Source of the DNA: Plantago ovata
Lineage: Eukaryota; Streptophyta; Magnoliopsida; Lamiales; Plantaginaceae
DNA length: 64,000 nucleotides
Assembly (NCBI GenBank): GCA_028274465.1
Contig: CM051458.1
Span: 52,317,253 to 52,381,252, forward strand
Reading direction: 5' to 3'
The notes beneath the pieces are model-generated. The model saw only the letters and a list, made by a program, of their open reading frames with translations. It made no database searches and had not been told where the DNA came from. This document shows, piece by piece, positions 9,361 to 19,968 of this stretch. Numbering within the stretch: the first letter of the stretch is position 1; each line of letters opens with the position of its first letter. The position numbers and the translations under genes are program-made.

Positions 9361-9511
9361 CTTCTCAAAGGCTTCAATGAAGAGGTATGAAATCCCTTCA
9401 AAAGGTCACAATGAATGGTAAATACCATTCAACAAAATGCTAAAAGGTGGGAAAACTCGCCTTCTGTAAATAACTGAGCAACAACGAGTTTCATCATAAA
9501 TTTTCTCAAAA

Positions 9512-9583
9512 GTCGTGTTGGTCCAGTGGTAGACACTCACACCTTTTAACTAACAAGTCTCTGGATCGAGTCCCGGAAAGTGC
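9512..9583 (+). repeat. tRNA-like (SINE-head-like) block inside Copia-1 LTR
   Basis: A pol III A box (TGGTCCAGTGG at 9519-9529) and B box (GGATCGAGTCC at 9563-9573) lie 44 bases apart, in the orientation and spacing of a tRNA. I do not see a convincing cloverleaf or anticodon arm, so this is called a tRNA-derived relic and not a tRNA gene. Its 3' edge (TCCC..GCAACTATT) is also in the 3' LTR copy at 784, so it was part of the LTR before Copia-1 transposed. Confidence 0.45.
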
Positions 9584-10033
9584 AACTATTTGTTTTTGAC
9601 GTTTTTTCCACCTTTTCTTGTTGGAAACCATTGTGAAAGGTCAAAAATTCACTAATTCAATTTGTTTAACATGTAAATTAATTTTCTCATGCACTTTGAG
9701 TAATTAGTTACAATTAAACACAAATGAATAACATTCCAACAATACATTTTGAATAAATCTATACAAACCTCATTTGCCTTTTATCAAACGAATTTTAGCA
9801 CAGTGGTACCAACTGTATTTTAACGATCTACTTAATTCATTCATGTATTGATCGACACACTATGTGCATTAATCACCTTTCACCCTACGGGATTTTAGTG
9901 ACTTAACGCTTTAGTGACATCCATTTCAACAAACGGATAATGGAAAGCTGGTTTCCAACATGTTGGGCCCATATGACCAATGCATCAAATGAATTGAAAG
10001 CTCAATCATTTCACTAAAATTCCCAACAATTGA

Positions 10034-10392
10034 AAATAACGTTTGAGTTATAACAAGTAATCTAAAGAAACTCAACTTGTAATACTTCACAGTAAGCAAG
10101 TTTATTGTTTCTGGTGTCAAGACTTATTATTGTTTAGAGGAAAACACACTTAACTAATTTCTTAGCTTTTAGTATTCTACTTCTTCACAAGTAGCTTTTG
10201 TTTCAATCTTAAGTCTCGGAACGGATCAATAGGCAGTTTGAGAGTAGAGAAGGATTTGAGTGTTTAAAGCACAAGTGAGAGTTTGATCACGTTGTTGACA
10301 ACAACCTTCTACTCAACCTAAGGACCTCTATTTATAGTGTCTAAAGGTAGCCGTTTGAATTTCAAATTCTGAGGCTTGTCCCTTAAGATGTC
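10034..10392 (-). mobile_element. Reversed Sirevirus LTR fragment (SIRE-D)
   Basis: This aligns in reverse complement with the middle of the Sirevirus LTR (compare about 1-240 and 11100-11460), including the reversed TATA at 10329-10336. It is cut by Copia-1 on the left, with ATTGA at 10029-10033 as likely TSD. On the right it breaks after CTTAAGATGTC, next to the LINE fragment. Confidence 0.75.
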
Positions 10393-10395
10393 TAC

Positions 10396-10575
10396 ACAAG
10401 ATTGCTACACAAGATTGCTCATCAAAATCACTGAGAATTGGAGATGTGACCAAGGAATTTTATCCTTTTCAACACAAGATTTTTGAATCATACGGCTATG
10501 ACACTCCGCCATAATAAGGTAAAGGAAGGGTGAGAGTGGATCTTCTTGTCTCAAACCTCTTTGCAACTTGAATTT
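10396..10575 (-). pseudogene. LINE (L1-like) reverse transcriptase fragment
   Basis: On the minus strand the frame reads KLQRGLRQEDPLSPFLYLIM, matching the conserved block of plant non-LTR retrotransposon RTs (usual form GLRQGDPLSPFLF; here E replaces the usual G). About 55 residues remain. The left edge has a short direct duplication (ACACAAGATTGCT twice at 10392-10418). SIRE-A interrupts it at 10576. It is too short to function. Confidence 0.7.
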
Positions 10576-11183
10576 TGTTAGGAAACTTGTAATTTTGATG
10601 AGCAATTAACCATGCTAAATCAAGTAAAGTCCAGTAACTAGTACTCTTAAGGTCCATAAGAATTTAGAATTTTAAGGACATTGTAAAAGAGGAACGTTTG
10701 CTGAAAGACTTAGTGTAGATACTAGTTAGGTTCTTAAGCTTGCTGATGATGTACTTTGTTTTCACAAACAAACTATTGAAGACCTAGAACCACTCAGAAA
10801 TTGGAAAATTCAAAGACTGAAAACTTAGAAGAATTTTGAGAAAGGTATCTACAAAGGCACATGTTGCTTCAGAAAGCGAGAATTTCAGCAACAACTTGCA
10901 TAAGTGAAACTCTATATGACAGAGTAGGTTGTGCTTGCTGAAACTGAGATCGACCACTTGCTGACAACATATGTGACCTCCTTGTTGAAGATTACTTTCA
11001 TTTTGGCTCCAAAGTTCATATTTGAATTTTATTCAAAAGAACATTAAATGAAAAGTAAGTACGCGAAGAACATAAAGACAAGAAGACAAATGAAGGACGC
11101 TGCTGAAAGTACAAAAGCAAGATAGTGACATCTTAAGGTACAAAGCCTTAGAATTTGAAATTCAAACGACTCCCTTGAGACAC

Positions 11184-11191
11184 TATAAATA
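11184..11191 (+). promoter_or_regulatory. TATA box of SIRE-A LTR
   Basis: TATAAATA followed by GAAGACC, at the same LTR position as in SIRE-B. Confidence 0.65.
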
Positions 11192-11910
11192 GAAGACCTT
11201 AGGCTGAGTAGAAGGGTGTGTCAACAACGTGATCAAACTCTCACTTGTGCTTTAAACACTCAAATCCTTCTCTACTCTTTACTGCCTATTGATCCGTTCC
11301 AAGACTTAAGCTTGAAACAAAAGATACTTGTGAAGAAGTAGAACATTGTAAGCTAAGAAATTAGTTAAGTGTTCTTTGTTTTAAAGAAGAACAAGTCTTG
11401 ACACCAGAAACAACAAACTTGCTTACTGCAAAGTATCACAAGTTGTGTTTGCTTAGATTACTGGTTAAAGCTGCAAAGTTATATTCAAGTCATCTCATCC
11501 CAAAACTCTCTAACTGATAAACACCCTTACTCAGGCGTGGAATTCAGGGGGAATTAATCAAGCATAGTTTTGCTAATTAAAGTCCCAAGTTTGGTGGAGA
11601 ACAACGTTACAGTTCTCTAGTTTAGGTTGGAAACAAGGCAAGTGTGCTTTGGTTTCTGAGAATCTTTAGTGATAGGATTTGTAAGGAATCTCATATCTTA
11701 TCATAGTGGATTCAGTCCTAGAAAGGACAAAGAGGATTAGTTGAGAGATTACGCCACTCTCAGATACCACTATAAAAGTGTTTGTGTGATTTACTTTCCT
11801 GCATTTAGTTTTCAGCAAGCTACATTGTTTTACACTGTCATATTGCTTACTTGATGAAACTAGTTTTCTGAAAAAAGCACTTATTGAAAAAGACTTCCGC
11901 ACCCTGTTTT

Positions 11911-12062
11911 AAGTATCAGCAAACTCATTACTGAAAAGCAATAAGCACTTGCTGAGAAAGTTAAGTATCATCAAACTCATTACTAAAAAGTAATAAGCAC
12001 TTGCTGAGAAAGTTAAATATCAGCAAACTCATTAGTGAAAAGTAATAAGTACTTGCTGAGAA
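11911..12062 (+). repeat. 52-bp tandem repeat in SIRE-A LTR
   Basis: Three copies start at 11911, 11963 and 12015 (core AAGTATCAGCAAACTCATTA). The SIRE-B 5' LTR holds about two related units at 14511-14615, so the copy number varies between family members. Confidence 0.8.
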
Positions 12063-12141
12063 CAGTTTTAAACGATGAAAAGTTTGAAAAGACTATTCAC
12101 CCCCCTCTAGTCTTTTCTTGTTGTTTAAAGGGACCAACAAG

Positions 12142-12153
12142 TGGTATCAGAGC
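12142..12153 (+). other. SIRE-A primer binding site (tRNA-iMet)
   Basis: TGGTATCAGAGC, complementary to the 3' end of initiator tRNA-Met, lies two bases after the LTR end. It is the usual site for minus-strand priming in plant Copia elements. Confidence 0.9.
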
Positions 12154-12251
12154 TGGAGATTCTTTAACTTTCAACACTGAACCTAGATCCCCTTAGGTGC
12201 TTTCCGTAAATCACTTTCACTTGATTAGTTTGGTAGTTATTTGCTGACAGG

Positions 12252-13038
12252 ATGTCTTTAGGAGACGCTCCTTTGCTGAAGCTGGAAAACTATGAGAAAT
12301 GGCGAAACAACATAATACTACATCTTGAGGCCATTAGTGATGAGATGGTGACTGTCATAAACGATGGCCCAATCAAGATCACCAAAGTTAAAAGAAGCTT
12401 TCCTCACAAGACCACAGATACTAGTGGAAAGGAAACTATCTTAGGAGAACCGGTCGACACCGTCGTACCAAAACCAAGAGAGGAATGGACTTTAGATGAA
12501 GCCAAAAAATTCCGTCTTGATGGCCAAGCAAGAAACAGCATTATTCGATCTACTCTAGATACTATACAGTGCAAACTGTGGGGTGCTAAAACTGCTAAGG
12601 AAGCTTGGAAAATTGTTCAAGATCTTTGTGCTGGATCTGACAAAACCAAGGAAAACAATCTCGAAGTACTAAAGTTGAAGTTTCAAAACTTCAAACAAGG
12701 TGCCAATGTGTCATTGGAAGACTTGGACTTCAGATTCACAACTCTTGTGAGTGAAATGGCTGCCTTAGGTGTTGGAAACTTCTATTCAGATTCTGAAAAG
12801 GTGAAAACCATTATCAGAAGTCAATCAAGAATTGATCCACACTCAGAACTTCTACTATAATCAAGGAATGTCAAATATCACTCCAACCGAGTTTTTCTCT
12901 AATCTTGCTACTGTCAACTATGAGACAAAGCAAAGAGAAAGTGTGTTTGCTGAAAAATCACAAAACATTGCTCTTGCTGCCAAGCCGTCATCTTCTGAAA
13001 AGAAGAATGATAAAGAGTCTGCTGATGAAAATGCTCTT
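12252..13038 (+). pseudogene. SIRE-A gag, N-terminal part
   Basis: It starts MSLGDAPLLKLENYEKWRNN and follows the same protein as the SIRE-B gag at 14797. The UBN2-type Copia gag region includes LKLKFQNFKQ and SLEDLDFRFTTLVSEMAAL. The frame breaks near 12830, where about two bases are missing relative to SIRE-B, and ends at a stop at 12860. The downstream protein continues in another frame to ADENAL, where SIRE-B inserted (TSD CTCTT at 13034-13038). Gag would form the particle shell. Confidence 0.88.
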
Positions 13039-14686
13039 TGTTAGCAAAACTTGTAATTTTGATGAGCAATTAACCATGTTAAATGAAGGAAAGTCCAGTA
13101 ACTAGTACTCTTAAGGTCCATAGGAATTTACAATTTTAAGGACATTGTAAAAGAGGAACGTTTGCTGAAGACTTAGATTAGGTGCTAGGTAAGTTATTTC
13201 TTTTGCGTATGATGTATTTTATTTTCTGAAAAGAAAATAACTTATTGATGCTGAAGATTATGATGTATCTTATTTTCTGAAAAGAAAATAACCTATTGAA
13301 GCATTTGCTGAAGATATACTTTGTTTATTACAAACAAATTATTGAAGCAAATAGAAACCGCTAAGAATCTTGAAGACTTTTGAAGCTCTGAAGACTTGAA
13401 GAAATTGAAGATCTGAAGACTAGAAGATTGCTGAAGACTGGTATCTACAAAGGCACGTGTTGCTCAGAAAGTGGAAAATTCAGCAACATCATTGCATAAG
13501 TGAAAATCTGAAAGACAGAGTAGGTTGTGCTTGCTGAAACTGAGACTAACCACTTGCTGATGGAACATATGTGACCTCTTGCTGAATGTACGTGAATTTG
13601 CGCTCCAATGTTACTGTTTGAATTCTATTCAAATGTGCATTTAATGCAAAGCTTACACACGAAGGACATGAAGACTAGAAGACAAACAAAGACGCTGTTG
13701 AAAGTACAAAAGCAAGATAGTGACATGTTAAGGAACAAAAGCCTTAGGATTTGAAATTCAAACGGCTCCTTACTTACACTATAAATAGAGGTCATCCGGC
13801 AAAGAGTTGAAGTGTGTCAACAACGTGATCAAACTCTCACTTGTACTTAAAACTCACAAACCTTCAAACACTCTTACTGCCATTGATCCGTTCCAAGACT
13901 TAAAGCTTGAAAAAGCTACTTGTGAAGAAGTAGAACAAACTTGGCTAAGAAATTAGTTAAGTGTTCTTTCTTTCAAACAAGAACAAGTCTTGACACCTGA
14001 AACAATCAAACTTGTTTACTGCAAAGTATTCCAAGTTGTGTTTCTTAGATTACTTGTTGTAACTGAATAAGTTATAATTAAGTCATCTCACCCCAAAACT
14101 CTCTAACTGAAAATACACCCTTTCAGGCGTGATATTCAGGGGGAACTTAATCGAGCATAGTTTTGCTGATTAAAAGTAGCAAGTTTGGTGGAGAACAAGG
14201 TTGAGTTCTCTAGTTTAGGTTGGAGACAAAGCAAGTGTGCTTTGGTTTCTGTTGAATCGCTTTAGATAGGAGATTGTAAGGAACCTCAATCATATCTTAG
14301 TGGATTCAGTCCTAGAAAGGACGAAGTGGATTAGTTGAGAGATTACGCCACTCTCAGATACCACTATAAAAGTGTTGGTGTGATTTACTTACTGTATTTA
14401 GCTTTCAGCAAATCATATCTGTCTGTACACAGTCACTCACTTCACTTGCTGAAACCCTTAATTACTGAAAGAGCACTTATTGTATCAAAGACTTCCGGTC
14501 TCTGATTTTAAGTATCAGCAAACCAAGCTACTGTAAGGTAACTTACGCTTGCTGAGAAAGTTAAGTATCAGCAAACTCATTACTGAAAAGTAATAAGTAC
14601 TTGCTGAGAAAGTTTTAAACGACGAAAGTTTGAAAAGACTATTCACCCCCCCTCTAGTCTTTTCTTGTTGTTTAAAGGGACCAACA
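13039..14686 (+). repeat. SIRE-B 5' LTR
   Basis: 1648 bp from TGTTAGCAAAACTTG to GGGACCAACA. The TATA box is at 13780-13787. It matches the 3' LTR at 29996-31645 (1650 bp) closely, with scattered differences and small indels. The 5' end differs slightly (TTAGCAAAACTT against TTAGGAAACTT). Confidence 0.93.
13780..13787 (+). promoter_or_regulatory. TATA box of SIRE-B 5' LTR
   Basis: TATAAATA followed by GAGGTCATCC. It would start the genomic RNA about 30 bases downstream. Confidence 0.7.
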
Positions 14687-14688
14687 AG

Positions 14689-14700
14689 TGGTATCAGAGC
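14689..14700 (+). other. SIRE-B primer binding site (tRNA-iMet)
   Basis: TGGTATCAGAGC lies two bases after the LTR end at 14686. Confidence 0.93.
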
Positions 14701-14796
14701 CAGGTTCTTTAACCTTCTGCACTGAACCTAGATCCCCTTAGGTGCTTTCTGTAAATCACTCTCACTTGATCAGTTTGGTAGTGCTTTGCTGACAGG

Positions 14797-16359
14797 ATGT
14801 CTTTAGGAGATGCTCCCTTGCTGAAGCTGGAAAATTACGAGAAATGGCGAAACAACATGATGCTACATCTTGAGGCCATTAGTGATGAGATGGTCACCGT
14901 CATTAATGATGGACCTATCAAGATCACCAAGGTTGAAAGGAGTTTCCCTCACAAGACCACTGAAGCTGGAAAGGAAACCATCCTAGGCGAACCATCAGAT
15001 ACGGTTGTGCCAAAACCAAGAGAGGAATGGACTTCTGACGAAGCTAAGAGATTCCGTCTTGATGGCCAAGCAAGAAATATACTCATTCGATCAACTCCGG
15101 ATACCATACAGTGCAAACTATGGGGTGCTAAGACTGCAAAGGAAGCTTGGAAAATGGTTCAAGATCTTTGTGTTGGATCTGACAAGACCAAGAAAAACAA
15201 AGTTGAAGTACTTAAATTAAAGTTTCAAAACTTTAAGCAAGTTGCAAACGAGTCACTGGAAGACTTGGATTTCAGATTCACAACTCTTGTTAGTGAAATG
15301 GCAGCATTGGGTGTTGGAAACCTTTATTCAGATTCTGAGAAAGTGAAAACTATCATCAGAAGTTTGAATCAAGAATGGATCCACACTCAGAATTTCTATT
15401 ATAATCAAGGAATGCCAGACATTACACCAACAGAGTTGTTCTCTCATCTTGCTACTGTCAACTATGAGACAAAGCAAAGAGAAAGTGTATTTGCTGAAAA
15501 ATCGCAAAACATTGCTCTTGCTGCAAAGCCGTCATCTTCTGAACAGAAGAATGAAAAAGAACCTACTGATGAAAATGCTTTGGTTGTCAAAAAAATGAAG
15601 AAATTCATCAGCAAGGAACTTGAAAGGCGAAAAGCAAAAGAGAAGCTGAAAAAGCATCTTGGTAACAACTACCATAAGTACAAGAATGATACTAGCTCGC
15701 TGAACAAGCAAGCTCAGCAAGCTACATCATCAGAAGAACCAGCAGTTGGAAATGATCTATGTTTTTACTGCAAAAAGCCTGGACACTTCAAAGCTAATTG
15801 CCCTTTGCCGAAAGGCAAGTCTGCTGAAAAGAAGAAGAAGTTCAAAAGAGCTTTTATTGCTGAAGAAAAGAAGCTTCAAGCAAAAATCGATGCATTGTGT
15901 ATTGATACTAGCTCCGAAGACAGTGAGGATGACAGTTCTGACACCGACGATGAAGAAGCCACTCTAGACGTGGAGATTGGCAAAGAAGTGTGTGGAATAG
16001 CTATGGAAGCTTATCCAGATGTGTCAAACTACGAATTCTGCCTCATGGCCGGTCAGGTGAACAACTCTATCTCTGACTCAGACTCAGAAAGTGAAGACGA
16101 GATTGACCTTGACAAGATTCAAGGAGAAATCGAAAGATTTGAGAAAACTCTCAGCAAACAGCAAGAGAAACTACAAGTTGCTGAAACTCTGACCAAGCAG
16201 ACTACTGAAAAGTACGTCTTGCTGAAAGAAGAAACAGAAGAAAAGGATGCTGAAATAAGGCGTCTTAAGAAGTTGATTGCTGAGGCTGTCAGAGAAAAAT
16301 TCTCAAATGGCATTAGAATTGAAAGAATATCAGTCCTCAATTCTAAAGTTACTTGCTGA
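14797..16359 (+). pseudogene. SIRE-B gag, N-terminal segment with zinc knuckle
   Basis: The 520-residue segment begins at the first ATG after the primer site, in the same place as in SIRE-A. It has a Copia-type gag (UBN2-like) region around residues 100-230. The intact CCHC knuckle CFYCKKPGHFKANC is at about residues 322-335 and would bind element RNA. An acidic stretch and a coiled coil (about 430-505) follow. A single-base shift near 16290 sends the frame to a stop at 16359; the true continuation is the frame at 16277-17215, as the homologous SIRE-A piece (from 32310) shows. The protein is clearly Sirevirus gag, but broken as given. Confidence 0.88.
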
Positions 16360-17215
16360 AATCCAAGAAATGAAAAAGATGAAAATCAATTTCAAATCCT
16401 ATGTGGAAGCAAGTAATACGCTGACTGAACTAAACTCTTATTTGAGAGATCCATCTCAGAAAGAAGGTTTAGGAGCAACGTGCGAAGGTGACAACGCAGA
16501 AATCTTGAGAAAAGATAAATTACCTATCTCCTTTGTACGTGCTACTGATAGTAATCCACCAGAAATCTATCAGTTTGGTCAAACTAAGGTTGCTGAAACA
16601 TGCAATGAAGTACCTATGACCATAAAGCCCGCTGTTGCTACTCAAAGCAACAAGACTTTAAAAGGAAAACAGGTTGCTGAAAAGCAACCTGGAAAGAAGA
16701 AGAATGATGTGAAGCATTCCGCCAGACAAGTTGCTGAAAAGCAAGTTGTTAAGACTAAAGGCAAGATTACTAAGAGTAATCAGAAGTCCTTTGCTGACAA
16801 ACCTGAATCAAGTAAGGTTGCTGAAGCTAAAGCTCAGCATTCTCCGAAAAGTGGACTAGGTTTCAAAACCAAGCAAAGTCAACTCTTTCATGAGTACAAG
16901 CAAAGTCAACAAAGATACTTCAAAGAGATGAAGAAAATCAAGCCTAAGAGTTCTGAAAAGACTCCCAATGCTAGGACTAGAAGGAACCTTGCTAGAAAAG
17001 AACTTACTGAAAAGTATGTTCAGCAAAAAGGTCAACAGAGCAAGACACCACATCAGAAAGTGGATTTGACCAGCACGAGTCAAAAGTCTTTCAGCTCAAA
17101 TCCTCCTAGTTCCTCAGCAAGTAGAAAACAAGTAAAAGTTGAAAAACTTCAGACTTGGGTTTCCACTGGACGCATTCTTGAACATGTTAATGGACATCCA
17201 TCAGTGGATAATTAA
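16277..17215 (+). pseudogene. SIRE-B gag, C-terminal segment
   Basis: This frame carries on the gag protein after the shift at about 16290: a coiled coil (ALELKEYQSSILKLLAEIQ), then a long lysine- and glutamine-rich tail with repeated VAEKQ-like units. It ends at TAA 17213-17215 after HVNGHPSVDN. The same stop follows the homologous sequence in SIRE-A at about 39270, so it is the genuine gag end. The protease frame opens a few bases later in a different frame. Confidence 0.82.
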
Positions 17216-17220
17216 CTTGT

Positions 17221-17598
17221 TTGCTCTTGATTGTGCAGACTTCAGCCACGGAGACAAACGATGCAATCTGGCACTTTGATAGTGGTTGTGGAAAGCACAT
17301 GACGGGCAACAAGAATAACCTTATAAACTATAGACGGTGGTCTAAAGGTCCAACAATAAGGTTTGCTGGTGGAGGCTCCGGATCTACAAAAGGCTATGGT
17401 GATGTGAAGTTAGGATGCATAACCATTACTGGAGTTCTTTATGTCAAAAATCTCAAGTTTAACCTTTTCAGCATGAGTCAGTTTGCTGACAAAGGATACT
17501 TCATCGAAATTAAAAGTGATGAATGTAAACTTGTAGATTTTGAGACTAAAAAAGGTAATAATGATTGCAAGAAGATCAGGAGGCTTGTACACCGTTGA
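17221..17598 (+). pseudogene. SIRE-B protease (retropepsin)
   Basis: The start of pol has the aspartic protease active site in WHFDSGCGKHMTG, followed by the conserved GVLYVKNLKFNLFSMSQF block. The protease would cut the polyprotein in the particle. A single-base shift near 17552 (in a run of A) ends the frame at 17598. The intact reading of this spot is seen in the SIRE-A copy (53275-53390). There is no ATG suited to independent translation, so expression from the gag message by frameshift or splicing is likely. Confidence 0.83.
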
Positions 17599-18956
17599 TT
17601 GGTCTTCAGCAAACGTTGAAAATGCCTTGTCTCAGATCATGATTGCCTTGCTGAAAAAGCATGGTTATGGCATAAACGAACAAGTCATCTAACTTCAAGA
17701 CGCTGAATAAGCTGTCTAAAAAGGCACTTGTAGTTGGATTACCTAGGGTTACTTTTAAGAAAGATGGTGTTTGCAATGCATGTCAGCAAGGAAAGCAAAC
17801 CAAATCTTCTTTAAAGAATAAGGCAGTACCGTCAACTACAAAACCTTTACAACTCTTGCACATGGACTTGTTTGAATCTTCTTCAACAAGCTATGCTGGT
17901 AAGAAGTATGGTCTAGTCGTGGTAGATGACTATTCAAGATTCACTTGGGTAGTATTCATCAAGCACAAATCTGAAACCAAGACTGAAATACCTAACTTGC
18001 TGAATAAGCTTGAAGTCATGAAGAATGACAAGGTAAAAGTCATAAGGACAGACCATGGTTCTGAGTTTGTAAACCAGTACATAACTGAATATTGTACCTT
18101 AAAAGGTATTCAACATCAGTTATCCTCAGTAAGAACACCACAGCAAAATGGTGTTGCTGAACGGAAGAATCGTACCCTAAAAGAAGCCGCAAGAACAATG
18201 CTTGCTGACACTGAAATAAGTGAGGCTTATTGGGTTGAAGCGATTAATACCGCCTGTTATACTCAAAACAGATGTTTGATTACTAAGGAATACAACAAAA
18301 CTCCTTATGAATTGTTTGTTGGAAGACCTCCTAACATCACTCATCTAAGAGTATTTGGTTGCAAATGTTTCGTTCTTAACAATGGTAGAGAATACCTAGG
18401 AACATTTCAACCAAAGGCAGACGAAGCGATATTTCTTGGCTACTCCTTGCATAGTAAAGCTTATAGAGTTTACAACAAAAAGGCACAAAAGATTGAAGAA
18501 TCTGTGCATGTTGTATTCTACGAAAAGTCACAAGGTGTGCCTGCTGAAGAAGAAATATCAGAATGTATGAAAAAGCTAATCATACATGAGCAAAGAACTG
18601 AATCTGATGCTAGGCAAATCAAGTCAATTGAACTAAATGATGATTCTGACAATGACTCTCCCCCGAGTCATGACAAGATAAATATAGTTCACGACAAAGA
18701 ATTTCCAGCAAAAGACGCAGTTGCTCCGGAAGTTGCTGAAATTACGCAATCTCCAGTGCCTGCTGATGAAATACCTCAATCAGCAATGCTGAACAAGCAG
18801 TTGCTGATGAACAAATCTCAGCAGAGACACAAATTCCCAGTAGTACTGAACAAGTACATACTGAAGAGTCACATGCTGATGAGCAAACATATCCTGATCC
18901 AACAAACAGAAAACCTGTTAATAAATGGATTAGAGATCATCCCTCTACGGATATGA
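17599..18956 (+). pseudogene. SIRE-B GAG-pre-integrase and integrase
   Basis: The zinc-binding end CNACQQGKQTK at about 17774 lies just before the integrase core. The core frame 17856-18956 shows all three acidic residues: HMDLFESSS, VIRTDHGSEF and GVAERKNRTLKEA. Then come TPYELFVGRPP and FLGYSLHSKAYRVY and an acidic hinge. The region 17599-17855 has two or more frameshifts. A shift at about 18770-18950 separates the hinge end. Integrase joins the cDNA to target DNA with a 5-bp stagger, matching the TSDs here. Confidence 0.85.
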
Positions 18957-19968
18957 TTGGCGATATTAATAAACGCCAAGTGACTAGATCCAAAGCTACT
19001 CATGGACTTGCTGAAGAAGCAACTGTCGTAGAAGTAGAATCATTGTTCTCTTGCTTTGTTTCAGAAATTGAACCTAAAACCATAGAAGAAGCTTTAAAGC
19101 ATTCTGAATGGATAAAGGCAATGCAAGAAGAATTGATCAATTTGAAAGAAACAAAGTCTGGAAACTTGTGCCACTTGCTGAAATAAGAAAGCTATTGGTA
19201 CAAAGTGGGTGTTCAGAAACAAGCTGAGCGAGTCTGGTGAAGTAACAAGAAACAAAGCACGCTTAGTTGCTCAAGGTTACTGTCAGACTGAAGGATTGGA
19301 CTATGATGAGTCTTATGCACCAGTTGCAAGATTGGATGCAATTAGGCTTTTCTTGGCCTTTGCTGCTCACAATGACTTCATTGTTTACCAAATGGATGTT
19401 AAAAGTGCATTCTTAAATGGTGAACTTGCTGAAGAAGTCTACCTAGAACAACCCCCTGGCTTTGAACTTCCCTCAGAAATCAAGATGGTATACAAGCTTC
19501 AGAAAGCTGTATATGGTCTAAAGCAAGCACCAAGAGCATGGTATGATACCTTGGCTAAGTTCTTGCTGGAAAATGGTTTCAAGAAAGGTGAAGTTGACAA
19601 AACTTATTTACCATGAACCATGATGGTAAAATATCTTAGTTCAAATTTATGTGGATGACATAATTTTTGGATCTAAGGACAAGCAACTTTGTGATGATTT
19701 TGCCAAACTCATGACAAATAAGTTTGAAATGAGTATGATGGGAAAATTGAATTATTTCCTAGGATTGCAAGTCAAGCAACTCAAAGATGGAATATTCATA
19801 AATCAAGCAAAGTATGCGAAAGAAATGCTCATAAAGTTTAGGATCAAAGAGGATGAGAAACCTGAAAAGATCCCTATGAGTGTTGGTACCAAATTGGGCT
19901 ATACTAAAGAGGACAAAAGTGTTGAAGAACACAAGTATAGGAAGCTCATTGGTTCCTTGTTGTATTAA
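18953..19968 (+). pseudogene. SIRE-B reverse transcriptase
   Basis: The RVT_2 domain is spread over frames at 18953-19186 (KTIEEALKHSEWIKAMQEEL), 19209-19616 ([20 protein letters not shown] and [13 protein letters not shown]) and 19651-19968. The catalytic YVDD is coded at 19648-19659, just before the third frame. Two shifts (about 19180 and 19620-19645) and one at 19968 break it. The chemistry-critical aspartates are present. The single-base nature of each lesion suggests recent decay or consensus error, not ancient loss. Confidence 0.87.

Larger units (their letters stand above)
784..10028 (-). mobile_element. Copia-1: decayed Ty1/copia retrotransposon hosting a Harbinger element
   Basis: The termini are TGTTGGG/CCAACA. 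The right end of the 3' LTR (minus-strand start) is at 1241 and that of the 5' LTR at 10028; 784-1241 and 9571-10028 are both 458 bp and align along their length. A polypurine tract follows the 3' LTR at 1242. Minus-strand coding order from 4942 down to 1847 is pre-integrase, integrase, hinge, RT and RNase H, the Copia order. Gag, protease and a tRNA-Met primer site are not found, so the 5' interior is deleted. Pong inserted into the 5' LTR at 5326, and SIRE-C into the 3' LTR at 784. ATTGA at 10029-10033 is one side of a possible TSD; the other is outside the window. Confidence 0.85.
9226..10028 (-). repeat. Copia-1 5' LTR, U3 and R portion
   Basis: On the minus strand this starts TGTTGGGAATTTT at 10028 and runs to the Pong insertion. 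Its 9571-10028 part aligns with the 3' LTR at 784-1241. It contains the U3 TATA box at 9353-9360 and a tRNA-like block at 9512-9583. Confidence 0.85.
10576..12139 (+). repeat. SIRE-A 5' LTR
   Basis: This 1564-bp LTR runs from TGTTAGGAAACTTG to GGGACCAACA and is followed after two bases by the primer site. It is shorter than the SIRE-B LTRs (1648 and 1650 bp). It includes a TATA box at 11184-11191, a 52-bp tandem array at 11911-12062, and a C-tract CACCCCCCTCTAG near its end. Confidence 0.9.

Noticed and set aside
9519..9573. Functional tRNA gene
   Set aside because: A and B boxes are present, but I could not find a plausible anticodon stem or paired acceptor arm, so only a tRNA-derived relic is claimed.
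9571..10028. Solo LTR independent of Copia-1
   Set aside because: It aligns end to end with 784-1241 and continues across the Pong insertion to the inner LTR terminus at 5224, so it is the Copia-1 5' LTR.
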